Assembly (NCBI RefSeq): GCF_014842915.1
Contig: NZ_JACYXI010000003.1
Span: 186,001-250,000, forward strand
DNA length: 64,000 nt
Source: Roseibium litorale
GTDB lineage: Bacteria > Pseudomonadota > Alphaproteobacteria > Rhizobiales > Stappiaceae
Direction: 5' to 3'
The notes under the pieces were generated by a model that was not told where the DNA came from, searched no databases, and saw nothing but the letters and a program-made list of their open reading frames with translations. Both the position numbers and the translations under genes were made by a program. This document shows, one piece after another, positions 33,379-42,130 of the stretch. How positions within the stretch are numbered: the stretch's first letter is position 1; each line of letters opens with the position of its first letter.

Positions 33379-35064
33379 TCATAGCTTCTTGAGTTGTTCT
33401 TCGTAGGCGCGGGCAAATTCACGGCCGAAGGCCGCCTGGAAGTCGTCCTCGGTTTCCCGGGCGATCTGGGCGTACATCTTCTCGTAGGCCTCCCAGTAGC
33501 GGGCCTTCTTGCCGCCGAGCAGTCCGCCCAGAGACGAACTGGATTCGATGCGCAGGGAGAGCTGGTTGGGGTCGAGCCGCATCAGTAAATCCCTGAGGGC
33601 GGCTTCCATGCCGGACATCATCGCGATTTCATGGGCGCGGATGTCGGCAAGGGCCTGAGCCGCCGCCGTCTCCGCGTCCAGATAGCCGCGCACGGAGGGG
33701 CGGATCATTGCTTCCACCGCCTGTTCCGGGCTGATGGAGAATTTCAGCGGATTGTTGCCGCCGCTGCTGATCATCGTGCGGTTCATCCGCATTTCGCTCT
33801 TGATCGCGGCGCGGGTGAGAAGGATCTCGCGCATGCCCGCGACAAGAGCGGCGAAGACCCGGCCCATGCGGGCCATGGTTTCTTCAAGCTCTTCCGCCGG
33901 AATGGCGAGATGCCCGGCACCGGCACCGGCCAGAAAGGCGCGGGCCGCCGCTTCAGACCCTTGAGACGGTGCCGGTGCAGCGGCCATGGGAGCCGGGGCA
34001 GCAGGCGTCAAGGGGGCCGGAGCTTGGGCCGCAGGAGAGGCTGCAGCGGCCCGCGCCTCAGGCAGCGGCTCTGCGAACGGGTTCGCGGCAGGCTCGGAGA
34101 GAGGATCCGGAAAGGCTTCTGGCTGCAACTCGGGCAGAGAGCCCTCAAGCGGTCCATCCAGCGGATCGTCAAAGGGCGCCTGCACCGGCTTGAAAGCTTG
34201 AGGAGCCGGGGAAACCTGTTTAACTGGCTGTTGCGCCGGAGCGGCGGGGCTTGCCTGCGGTGCGGCTGCGGGCGGCAGAAGATCGTCCCAGTCGTCCGGT
34301 ATCAGGGACGATTGCACGGAGGGTGTGGGAAAAAAATCCTGCTGCGTCGGCCGGTGGTCGCCTTCGCTGGCGCCATGGGGCCAGGCGCTCTGCCCCGGCA
34401 TACCACCCTGCAAGGCTTCGGGCGCTGCGGCAAAGGGATCGTCCAGCCCGAGCGGGGCTCCTGGCGCAAGCGGATCATCCCTGCCGAGCGGGTCGTCAAA
34501 GGCGAGGGGATCGGACGGGCGCACGGGCGGCGCCCAGGCTCCGGGATGAGCAGCAGGCTGGCCAGACGGCAAGGACCCATGGCCGGGTGCGTCCAGCGGT
34601 TCGCCGAAGAAGGCGTCCCAGGGCTCCGCGCCATTGTCCAGCGGATCGTCCAGGCTGATATGGGCCGGGTCGCGCACAGGCGAGACCGGCGCGTGGCGGC
34701 TGTCCTCGGCCGGGGGCAGGGGCTCGGCCGCCATCGCATGGGCCTGGGCCGAGGTGATGTCCACCACCAGCTCGAAGGCGCCCAGGAGCACCACATCCCC
34801 ATGGCTCAGCGGGGTCGGGATCTGGCCGATCCGTTCGGAGCCATAGTTGAGGAACGTGCCGTTGGTGCTGAAATCGATGATGACGAAGTCACCGGCCCGC
34901 TCTTCGATCACGCAGTGGCGCTTGGATAGAAGCCGGTCCGGATCGGGCAGGGATAGGTCGTTTTCCTCGCCCCGGCCAATGGTCAGCACGCCGTCCTTCA
35001 TCGGGACGGAGGACATGCCGTTGGGCAGGGTTCCGGAATTCATCAGGCGCAGGGTCAGGCTCAT
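33379..35064 (-). CDS. tagH: T6SS FHA-domain protein TagH (Fha)
   Basis: This 561-residue protein has an N-terminal FHA phosphothreonine-binding domain (TIGRGEENDLSLPDPDRLLS, KRHCVIEE, STNGTFLNYGSERI) with the conserved Gly-Arg, Ser-x-x-His and Asn-Gly residues. A long Pro/Ala-rich middle (about 120-380) repeats a DDPL/DDPF/DPL motif more than six times. The C-terminal TagH domain (EETMARMGRVFAALVAGMRE) is well conserved. In Agrobacterium the FHA domain reads phosphorylated TssL, and both partners are present here. It is followed by tssJ and preceded by the PAAR gene at three bases. Confidence 0.92.
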   Translation of the reverse strand: MSLTLRLMNSGTLPNGMSSVPMKDGVLTIGRGEENDLSLPDPDRLLSKRHCVIEERAGDFVIIDFSTNGTFLNYGSERIGQIPTPLSHGDVVLLGAFELVVDITSAQAHAMAAEPLPPAEDSRHAPVSPVRDPAHISLDDPLDNGAEPWDAFFGEPLDAPGHGSLPSGQPAAHPGAWAPPVRPSDPLAFDDPLGRDDPLAPGAPLGLDDPFAAAPEALQGGMPGQSAWPHGASEGDHRPTQQDFFPTPSVQSSLIPDDWDDLLPPAAAPQASPAAPAQQPVKQVSPAPQAFKPVQAPFDDPLDGPLEGSLPELQPEAFPDPLSEPAANPFAEPLPEARAAAASPAAQAPAPLTPAAPAPMAAAPAPSQGSEAAARAFLAGAGAGHLAIPAEELEETMARMGRVFAALVAGMREILLTRAAIKSEMRMNRTMISSGGNNPLKFSISPEQAVEAMIRPSVRGYLDAETAAAQALADIRAHEIAMMSGMEAALRDLLMRLDPNQLSLRIESSSSLGGLLGGKKARYWEAYEKMYAQIARETEDDFQAAFGREFARAYEEQLKKL

Positions 35065-35067
35065 GGT

Positions 35068-35358
35068 CTAGCCTCCAACCAGAACGGTGGGGCAGCCCAT
35101 GACGATCAGGCCGCCATGGCCGCAGGTGTCCGTCAGGCGGGCCTGGGGCTTCTTGCCGGTCAGAACCGTGACAGAGCCCTTGGCGATCAGGTCGGGCGGG
35201 CCGATGCAGACGGCCATTGCCGTCGCGGTTGCCGCCGGCATCTTGCCGATCAGGACGGTCGGGCAGGGCACGACCACCGGTCCGCCCACATGGGGGATGA
35301 CACCGGTGATCATCGGGCAAACGTGATTGTCGCCGACACGGGCCGCGGGAAGGGTCAT
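35068..35358 (-). CDS. PAAR-domain T6SS spike-tip protein
   Basis: This 96-residue protein is a single PAAR domain (PAARVGDNHVCPM, VVVPCPTVLIGKMPAAT, TDTCGHGGLIVMGCPTVLVG) with the His and Cys residues that bind zinc in the cone tip. There is no effector extension, so cargo must be carried by VgrG-, Hcp- or PAAR-bound partners. It sits between tagH and the unknown 224-residue gene it overlaps by four bases. Confidence 0.93.
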   Translation of the reverse strand: MTLPAARVGDNHVCPMITGVIPHVGGPVVVPCPTVLIGKMPAATATAMAVCIGPPDLIAKGSVTVLTGKKPQARLTDTCGHGGLIVMGCPTVLVGG

Positions 35359-36029
35359 GGGGTTTGCTCCCCCTTGGGTGCTGGGCCGGATCCGGCTGCA
35401 AGTCCATTGGCGGGAGCAGCGTTGGAACCGGATGAAAGAGTGCCGCTGCCGCCGCGGGCAATGTCCAGGGCGCGGGCAAGCAGCAGCTTGCCTTCCTCTT
35501 CCACCTTGTCCTCGTCGTGGAACAAGGCGGTCAGGGCCATGCCGAAGGCTGCGGCACCGACGGCCCCTGCAGGGGCGTCGTAATCTTCCAGCTCACCGGG
35601 GCCAAGCGTGCCATCGGCAAAGGACGCGGCCATGGCGCAAAGCACCGTCTCGTCCTCGTTGGTGGCCGTATCGAGAGCCTCGCGGGCCCCGGTTCTGGTC
35701 TTCACGCCGGGCTGAAAGACCCAGGCTTCGGCAGCCTTCAGGGCGGGGGGAACCGGGGCGCCTTCGGCCAGCGTGTCGCGGGCGGAGAGGCAGGCCCACC
35801 AGGTCGCCTCGCGTGGAGGCAGCGAATGGGCCAGCACCTGCAGCATGTCGATCAAAGCGCCCTTGCCTTCCAGCTCGGCCAGCACATCGGCGACGGAGGC
35901 GCTCGCCGGGGCATCGAGCGGGGTTTGCAGCACCGCGTTGCCGCGGGCCAGCACCTTGGCGGCAGGGGCCGCGGGCACCTTGGTCAGGTCTGAAAACCGG
36001 TTGGAGCTGGTCATTTGCGGCGTGGTCAT
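35355..36029 (-). CDS. T6SS-operon protein of unknown function between VgrG and PAAR genes
   Basis: This 224-residue, Ala/Glu-rich protein is soluble by appearance. Recognisable segments include SLPPREATWWACLSARDTL and FADGTLGPGELEDYDAPAG. Similar genes between vgrG and PAAR genes in alphaproteobacterial T6SS loci carry only a domain-of-unknown-function label as far as I recall. Its place suggests an adaptor or chaperone for the VgrG-PAAR spike. It overlaps the PAAR gene by four bases and starts 10 bases after vgrG. Confidence 0.65.
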   Translation of the reverse strand: MTTPQMTSSNRFSDLTKVPAAPAAKVLARGNAVLQTPLDAPASASVADVLAELEGKGALIDMLQVLAHSLPPREATWWACLSARDTLAEGAPVPPALKAAEAWVFQPGVKTRTGAREALDTATNEDETVLCAMAASFADGTLGPGELEDYDAPAGAVGAAAFGMALTALFHDEDKVEEEGKLLLARALDIARGGSGTLSSGSNAAPANGLAAGSGPAPKGEQTP

Positions 36030-36039
36030 CCGGGCCTCC

Positions 36040-38166
36040 TCAATTGATCATCGTCAGGCTGCCCTTGGCGATCAGCAGCCCTGAGGATTTCAACTGGGTC
36101 ATGCCGCCGCCTTCGAGCTTGAGCATGCCTCCGCCTTTCAGCTCGGCCTGACCCCTGCCTTCCAGCTTCAGCTGGCCGTTGGCGGTCAGCTTGGCGGTTG
36201 CATCGGCCTTGAACTCAAGCTGAGGCGAGGAAATCGTGACCTTCGACGGGGTGATCTCGACCTTGGAGGCCCCGCAGGTCAGCGTGATCTTTGTCTTGGC
36301 CGAGATGTCCAGCGCGGCGCCCACATCAATGGTGTAGCTGCTGGAAATGTCTTGGTTCTTCTTGCCCTTGATCGAGACCGCCTGATTGGCCGCCACCTTC
36401 AAAAGGTCGTCGGCGCCGATGTCGGTCTTGCGCGACTTGGCGATGGACTGGGTTTCCTCACCCTTGGCGACAGTGAAGGAGTGATTGCCCTCGCGGATCG
36501 TCTCGGTCTTGTCGCCGTGAATGGTCTGGGTGTAGGTGCCGCCCTTCTTGTGCTCCAGACCCACGGTGATCTCGGCGTTGTTCTTGATGATCTGCTTGAA
36601 GTCGCGCTCGGACTGGAGGCGCACGAACTCGGCGTCCTTCTTGTCCTCGAACACGAGTTCGCTGAAGCCGCCGCCACCCTTGGTGCTCTGGGTCTTCACG
36701 CCGCTCTGGGTTTGGTGCGCTGGCAGGGCATAGGGAACCTTGGTTTCCCCGTTATAGACCATGCCGGTGATGATCGGCCGGTCGAGGTCACCATCTTCGA
36801 ATTGAACGACGACTTCCTGACCGATGCGCGGCACGCCGATCGCGCCCCAGCCCTTGCCGCTCCAGGGTACGGAGGTGCGGATCCAGCAGGAGGAAGTGTC
36901 GTCCCGCTTACCTTGCCGGTCCCAGTGGAAGTGAACCTTCACCCGGCCATATTCATCCGTCCAGATTTCCTCGCCCTTCTTGCCCACGACCACGGCGGTC
37001 TGAACCCCCGGAAACCGGGGCCAGGGCGTGGTCTGGGGCGCCCGGAACGGCGCATTGACCGGCTGGGTCTCGAAGATACAGCGGTACATGTCCAGGCTGT
37101 TGCTGGTGTCGAAGGACAGCTCCGTTCCCAGAATGGCTTCAACGTATTCGCTATCCTCGATATCCGCGTCGATCTGGATCTGGTGGCGGGCGGAAATCAC
37201 CAGATATTCAGCGTTTTCAGCCTTGCGCGGATGCTTCTTCAGCTTGAACTTGGCACCGGCCGCCATCTGCCGCACATTGCTAACGCCATGCCAGCGCTGG
37301 GTTTCGGCGGCAAGGCCCTCGACGCGCACCCGTGCCAGATGCTCGCCGGTGCCCGTGTCCAGATACCGGCCCGGATAGTCGTAGACTTCATAGGACCTGT
37401 AGGCGTGGCCGCCGACGGGCAGGGACTTAACCGACCGGAGGTCCGACTTCGGCCTTTCGAAATCATAGTCCTGAAGGGTTACCTTGCCGGAACGGATGCG
37501 CTCGCCGCTGCGCCATTCGAAAATGTGGTCATTGGCGCGGCGGTATTCGTCCTCACGGAAATAGAAGTCGATATCCGCATTGTCCTCGATGGCCTTGTGG
37601 GTGCTGGAATCATCCGCAAGAACGAGGGTTTCCTTCATCTTTTCGTGGGTGTGGTAATAATAGATGCCTTCTTCTTCCATCAGCCGCGACAGGAAGGCGA
37701 AGTCGGTCTCCTGATACTGAACGCAGTAAGCCCGCTTGCGGTACTTGTGCTTGGTCGTGTCCTTGAAATCGGAAAACCCGTGTTTGCCGAAGACATCCTT
37801 GATCACTTCGATGACGGTTTTGTCTTGAAAGATCCGGCAGTTTTGGGTGCGTGTGAGGAACCACAGCCAGGGACGGACGGCGGCGCGGTAATAGCCGCGC
37901 CCGGCATGGGAGCCGAGATATTCGGCGGCAACACAACGGCCCTGGAAGTAGCGGACCTTGTCCTTGGGCGCGTCGATCTCCAGGCGCAGCCGCTCGCCCA
38001 TCACCTTCTGCAAGTCGATATCGATGTCCGTGGACATGAACTCGATGGTCGTCTCGGGAATCCGGCTGAGGCCGTCATCCACCTGCGCGCGCACGAGCCA
38101 ACCCTTGAGCTTGCCGGGCAGGTTCACGCGGGCCTTACGTCCTTCGAGAGTAATATCTTGCGGCAT
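36040..38166 (-). CDS. tssI: T6SS spike protein VgrG (TssI)
   Basis: This 708-residue VgrG has the gp27-like N-terminal part (ITLEGRKARVNLPG, FLSRLMEEEGIYYYHTHE), the gp5-like OB-fold (GRVKVHFHWDRQGKRDDTSS, CWIRTSVPWSGKGWGAIGVP) and a C-terminal beta-helix needle with repeated strands (QLKLEGRGQAELKGGGMLKL). It ends shortly after the needle (SLTMIN), so no C-terminal effector domain is present. The ATG at 38166 has AAAGGGAA upstream; a longer frame upstream is unconserved. Confidence 0.95.
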   Translation of the reverse strand: MPQDITLEGRKARVNLPGKLKGWLVRAQVDDGLSRIPETTIEFMSTDIDIDLQKVMGERLRLEIDAPKDKVRYFQGRCVAAEYLGSHAGRGYYRAAVRPWLWFLTRTQNCRIFQDKTVIEVIKDVFGKHGFSDFKDTTKHKYRKRAYCVQYQETDFAFLSRLMEEEGIYYYHTHEKMKETLVLADDSSTHKAIEDNADIDFYFREDEYRRANDHIFEWRSGERIRSGKVTLQDYDFERPKSDLRSVKSLPVGGHAYRSYEVYDYPGRYLDTGTGEHLARVRVEGLAAETQRWHGVSNVRQMAAGAKFKLKKHPRKAENAEYLVISARHQIQIDADIEDSEYVEAILGTELSFDTSNSLDMYRCIFETQPVNAPFRAPQTTPWPRFPGVQTAVVVGKKGEEIWTDEYGRVKVHFHWDRQGKRDDTSSCWIRTSVPWSGKGWGAIGVPRIGQEVVVQFEDGDLDRPIITGMVYNGETKVPYALPAHQTQSGVKTQSTKGGGGFSELVFEDKKDAEFVRLQSERDFKQIIKNNAEITVGLEHKKGGTYTQTIHGDKTETIREGNHSFTVAKGEETQSIAKSRKTDIGADDLLKVAANQAVSIKGKKNQDISSSYTIDVGAALDISAKTKITLTCGASKVEITPSKVTISSPQLEFKADATAKLTANGQLKLEGRGQAELKGGGMLKLEGGGMTQLKSSGLLIAKGSLTMIN

Positions 38167-38192
38167 CAGGGTTCCCTTTCGCGGGAGGTGGA

Positions 38193-38501
38193 TCAGTTGG
38201 CCTCGGGAGCGGTGAAGACCATCAGTTCGCCGCGCCGTTTCAGGCGCTCGATGATGGCGGGGTGAACGCCCCAGAGGTGGCCCGTTTGCTGCCCCATGGG
38301 CATCAGTGCCTGCATATGAAACGACGAGGAAAAGCGCAGGCATTTGACCGGCGCGGGGTAAGACTCCTGTCCCGACAGCAGCGCGTCGAGATGCTCTTCC
38401 CCGTCCAGCAGCCAATAGGCGTTGCCAACCTGGCCCAGCAGAACGCCAGCGGTCTCACCGGCATCTGGCTCATGTTCAACGGTCTGCGGTTCCATGCTCA
38501 T
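38193..38501 (-). CDS. Small T6SS-operon protein of unknown function
   Basis: This is a protein of about 102 residues. Visible features are a short acidic N-terminus, QVGNAYWLLDGEEHLDALLSG, then SSFHMQALMPMGQQTGHLWG. There is no signal peptide. Its ATG overlaps the stop of the giant sheath-fusion gene by four bases (ATGA), so it is translationally coupled to it, and vgrG follows after 26 bases. Co-translation with the fusion protein suggests a partner. I do not recognise the family. Confidence 0.6.
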   Translation of the reverse strand: MSMEPQTVEHEPDAGETAGVLLGQVGNAYWLLDGEEHLDALLSGQESYPAPVKCLRFSSSFHMQALMPMGQQTGHLWGVHPAIIERLKRRGELMVFTAPEAN

Positions 38502-41500
38502 CACAAATCTCCCAAAAGCGCGGCCAGCTCAGGATCCATTTCGCAGTCATCCTCGCTCTCGTCCGTTCCAAATCCGGCCAGCAGATTGTCGAGATCGCTG
38601 TCGTCGTCGTCCCCGCCGCCCAGATCCAGATTGAAGCCGTCGTCATCACTGCCCGTGAGGGCGCTGTCGTTCGCATCATCTTCAGCCCCGGCGGCGGAGG
38701 TTGGACCTGCTGCGTGACCTGCCTTGGCTTTGGCGGAGGAAGGTGCTGCGCCAAAAGCGATGCTGGTCCCGAAAGCAGCCGAGCCCATGCCCGGAGACAG
38801 TTCCCACGGGCCATTCAGTTCGCCCGCGCCAAGGGCCTGGAAAGACCCTTGCCGGACTTCATTGCGGCCCTTGATCGACAGAACCGGCATGAACCCGCGG
38901 CTGACCACATCGGCCATGGTGCGGGTGTTCAAGAGGCGCTCGGTGCAGGGCAGGGCCACCTGGTCGCCATACTGGTCGACCATGGTGTGGACCGGGATAT
39001 CCCCGAGCGACATGACCTCGCCGAGACGCATGGCCTTGCCTGACTTCTGAACAGTGGCAGCCAGCAGGGCGGCGCTCAGGATGACCGGATTGGCCCAGAG
39101 CATGCCCTTCACGCCGCTGCGCAGGCTGAATTCCTCGAAGTCGAAAGGATCGACCGGCTCGGTCTTCGCGCCATAGGGCAGACGCAGAAGGAAACGGGGG
39201 GAGGCAAGACCCGCGAAGGCTGCCTCCGGCTGCGACCGCATCGTGTCCCAGGCCTTGGCGGTCAGCGGGTGCCGGTCCTTCTTCGGGGTGTCGAGAAAGT
39301 GCGAGGAGATGGCGGTGACGAAGGGCGCATTCATCCAGGCCGAAATCTTGGCCATGCGGGCCATCAGCTCCGCATGGGGTGGGGTTTCTTCCAGGGTGTA
39401 GAGCCCGAAGACCGCTGACAGGGGGCCTTGCGCCTCGTCCAGCCGTGGCTCTTCTGCCAGCATCCGGAAGAGACCGCTTTTGGCGAGATCGTCTTGCGCA
39501 GCCAGATCCGCCGCCCATTCCTCGGCGGAAACGTCATAGAGAACCACTTCCAGCGTTGCGCTGGTTTCGATCCGGCGGGCCAGAAACTCCAGCGAGCGCC
39601 AGGTGGATTCCACCGCCTGGAAATCCGGGTGATGCAGGATCGTGCGCATGGCGCCAGACAGGGCTTCGTCAAGGGCGGCCAGCAGGTCTGCCTGTTCCTG
39701 GCTGGCGGCAGCAACGATGTGAGGCCCTACGATCCGGCTGATCAGGTCTTCTGCCGGGCTGGCTGTTGCCAGCTTGCCCTGCATGTCACCGATCAGGCTC
39801 TGGAAATCGCTCAGCTTGCGGTCCGCGGGAACCGCGCTGCCCTTGGCCCGCTGGCGGGAAGAGCCGCTGCTCTTACCGTTTTCCGCCGCCCAGGTCTTCA
39901 GGTCAGATAGAGCGGACTTATCGCTGCGGACGACCCGCTGGCGCAGGGCGGACAGTTCCTCGAAAAGGCCGACATTTTCGTAAAGCTCGTCCGGATGCAG
40001 GTCATCCAGACTGGACAGCCGGACCTCGACCCCTGCGCCCTCTTCCCCGATGGGCAGCACCAGGGTGGTGGCAAAACGGGCGATCACATCGTCGATGGTG
40101 TCGGCATCGAACTTGATCGGCTTGCGGCTGGCCAGCCCGTCACCGGTTTCCATGTCGCCCCGGCTGGCGCGTCCGGAAAAGTCTCCCAGAAGCGCGATGC
40201 GGAACTTGGTGCGCGGCTTGCCATGGTCTTCCGGCAGGGGGGCGGTCAGGATGCCGAAGGGATCTGCCGGAACGGGCGCTTCCTCCTCGTCGAAGCCCAG
40301 CGTCTCGTCCGAAGTGTCGTTGCCGGAAAGCAGGGCGGCCAGCGCGTCGTCGGCGTCACCGGCCATCAGCTCGGCGAGCTCATCGTCTGCCGAGAGGTCC
40401 GCCGGGTCTTCCCCGGCCTCATCAAGGGCCTCATCGCCGCCGTCCAGAAGCGAGGACAGAGCGGCGCCTTCGTCATCCGCCGTCAGTGCCGCGAGCTCGG
40501 CGTCGAAATCCGTATCGACCTCTGCGTCCGCATCCTCGGAGACGTCTTCGAAGGGTTCTTCCCCCGTTTCCTCATCCGTATCGTCCGAGACAGAGGCGAG
40601 AAGCGCGGCGAGGTCATCGCTGTCACTGCTGTTGTCGCCGTCGTCTTCCACCATCAGGGCAGCGAGATCGAAATCCAGATCCGTGTCTGCCTCGGTTTCT
40701 GCCTCTGCGTCATCCGGGGTCTCGTCAGACGTCTCTTCGTCTGCCTCATCCGTATCGTCGGCAGCAGCGGCCAGAAGCGCCGCCAGATCCGCATCTTCTT
40801 CCTGTGCGTCCAGTGCCTCGAATTCGAACCCGGTGCCCTCTTCGTCCTCTGCGGCTTCCTCGGCAGCGCCGTCCTCTTCTTCGCCTTCGCTGTCGCCGTT
40901 TAGAAGATCCTCCAGGCCGGACATGTCCCCGGCGAGAAGGGCGGCGAGTTCATCGTCCGCATCTCCGTCATCGCCCTCGGAAACCTCCTGCGAAAGCATC
41001 TCTTCGGTGGGAAGGGCATCACTGTCATCGTCAGCCATCAGGGCCTTAAGTTCGGCGTCGAAGTCCGCTTCCGCCTCATCGACCTCCGGTTCACCGGCTT
41101 CGTCAGCGGAGGCGTCGGTCTCCAGACCGGCCAGCATCGCGGCCAGATCTGCGCCGTTCTCCGCCTCCAGACGGCCAAGGTCATCGTCCTCTTCAATGCG
41201 CAGCAGGGCGGCAAGGTTCAGGTCGCCATCCTCTCCGGAGGCAGGCACTTCCTCGGGCGCGGACAGCTTCATGCCCTGCAGCACGTCTGCGGTGTTGGTG
41301 TCTTCCAGGTCCGTGTCCGGCAGGTTCTCGCTGAGGGTACGAAGACCGGCCAGCGCCTCCGCCGTGCCCGTGTCTTCTGCCGCCTGCGCGACGGGCTGTG
41401 CCTTCAGTCCAGCAAGAACATCGGCTGCGGCGTCGGTTGGGACCGTTTCACGGATTGCCTCACCAGCAGCCCGTAATCCGGCAAGGGCGGCCTGCTTTTC

Positions 41501-42004
41501 CGCGTCGCTGGACGATGCGGCGGGAACAGCGCTGAGGGCCGCGAGCGCCGCAGGATCGCTGATCAGCTGGGCGATCAGGTTTTCCGCGCCGGTCTTGCCG
41601 TCCATATAGGTGGTCAGATGTGCCAGCTGGGTGCGGGCTTCCAGCAGTTTGCGTAGCGGCTCGACTTTCCTGGCGATGGCGGCAGGGGTGAAGTCCTCAA
41701 GGCTTTCGAAGGTGATATCGACGGCAAGATTGCCCTCGCCGGTGAGCGTATTGGCCACGGTGAAGGCCGCCCGCGGCTTCATCGATTTCATCCGCTCATC
41801 GAAACTGTCGACGTCGATTTCGAGGAACTTGCGGTCGTTGACGGAGGCAAGCTCCTCGGCCGGATTGCCGGTCAGATCCGCCATGACCCCCATGACAAAG
41901 GGCAGCTGGACGGACTTTTCCGCGCCGTACAGTTCAACGTCGTATTCGATCTGCACCCGCGGCGCCCGGTTGCGCGCAACGAATTTCTGACCGCTCTTCG
42001 ACAT
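38501..42004 (-). CDS. Giant T6SS sheath fusion: TssB, acidic linker, TssB-like and TssC domains
   Basis: This 1167-residue protein combines sheath components. Residues 1-150 nearly duplicate the separate TssB encoded at 51305-51826 (by eye 16 differences in 138 positions). Residues about 165-590 are an Asp/Glu-rich linker with about a dozen D/E-L-A-A-L-L-type motifs. Residues about 595-715 look TssB-like (FRIALLGDFSGRASRG, VRLSSLDDLHPDELY). About 725-1068 match TssC (RTILHHPDFQAVESTWRSLE, PRFLLRLPYGAKTEPVDPF, GFMPVLSIKGRNE). The tail is again acidic and ends DPELAALLGDL. Canonical tssB and tssC exist as well, so this is an extra, specialised sheath protein. Its role (sheath cap, baseplate link or ClpV lure) is unknown. 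Confidence 0.85.
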   Translation of the reverse strand: MSKSGQKFVARNRAPRVQIEYDVELYGAEKSVQLPFVMGVMADLTGNPAEELASVNDRKFLEIDVDSFDERMKSMKPRAAFTVANTLTGEGNLAVDITFESLEDFTPAAIARKVEPLRKLLEARTQLAHLTTYMDGKTGAENLIAQLISDPAALAALSAVPAASSSDAEKQAALAGLRAAGEAIRETVPTDAAADVLAGLKAQPVAQAAEDTGTAEALAGLRTLSENLPDTDLEDTNTADVLQGMKLSAPEEVPASGEDGDLNLAALLRIEEDDDLGRLEAENGADLAAMLAGLETDASADEAGEPEVDEAEADFDAELKALMADDDSDALPTEEMLSQEVSEGDDGDADDELAALLAGDMSGLEDLLNGDSEGEEEDGAAEEAAEDEEGTGFEFEALDAQEEDADLAALLAAAADDTDEADEETSDETPDDAEAETEADTDLDFDLAALMVEDDGDNSSDSDDLAALLASVSDDTDEETGEEPFEDVSEDADAEVDTDFDAELAALTADDEGAALSSLLDGGDEALDEAGEDPADLSADDELAELMAGDADDALAALLSGNDTSDETLGFDEEEAPVPADPFGILTAPLPEDHGKPRTKFRIALLGDFSGRASRGDMETGDGLASRKPIKFDADTIDDVIARFATTLVLPIGEEGAGVEVRLSSLDDLHPDELYENVGLFEELSALRQRVVRSDKSALSDLKTWAAENGKSSGSSRQRAKGSAVPADRKLSDFQSLIGDMQGKLATASPAEDLISRIVGPHIVAAASQEQADLLAALDEALSGAMRTILHHPDFQAVESTWRSLEFLARRIETSATLEVVLYDVSAEEWAADLAAQDDLAKSGLFRMLAEEPRLDEAQGPLSAVFGLYTLEETPPHAELMARMAKISAWMNAPFVTAISSHFLDTPKKDRHPLTAKAWDTMRSQPEAAFAGLASPRFLLRLPYGAKTEPVDPFDFEEFSLRSGVKGMLWANPVILSAALLAATVQKSGKAMRLGEVMSLGDIPVHTMVDQYGDQVALPCTERLLNTRTMADVVSRGFMPVLSIKGRNEVRQGSFQALGAGELNGPWELSPGMGSAAFGTSIAFGAAPSSAKAKAGHAAGPTSAAGAEDDANDSALTGSDDDGFNLDLGGGDDDDSDLDNLLAGFGTDESEDDCEMDPELAALLGDL

Positions 42005-42130
42005 CTGCCGCTCTCCACAAGCTCATCCAGGGGACATGCAAGGCCAGAAATTCCAGCCTGTTCCCTAGTAAGTGCCCGCGCGGCTGCCCGAGGTTCGGGC
42101 GGGGAGCAAAAAAAATTGCGGCCTTCTCGC

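Noticed and set aside
36040..38166. Search for an effector domain at the VgrG C-terminus.
   Set aside because: The protein ends within needle-like beta repeats (LLIAKGSLTMIN); no extra domain exists.
36352..38265. A 637-codon open frame on the plus strand over vgrG.
   Set aside because: It mirrors vgrG in the opposite phase, has no ribosome-binding site and no family features.
40050..41609. A 519-codon Ser-rich plus-strand frame over the sheath fusion gene.
   Set aside because: The Ser runs are the complement of the Asp/Glu/Ala codons of the acidic linker; it is a shadow.
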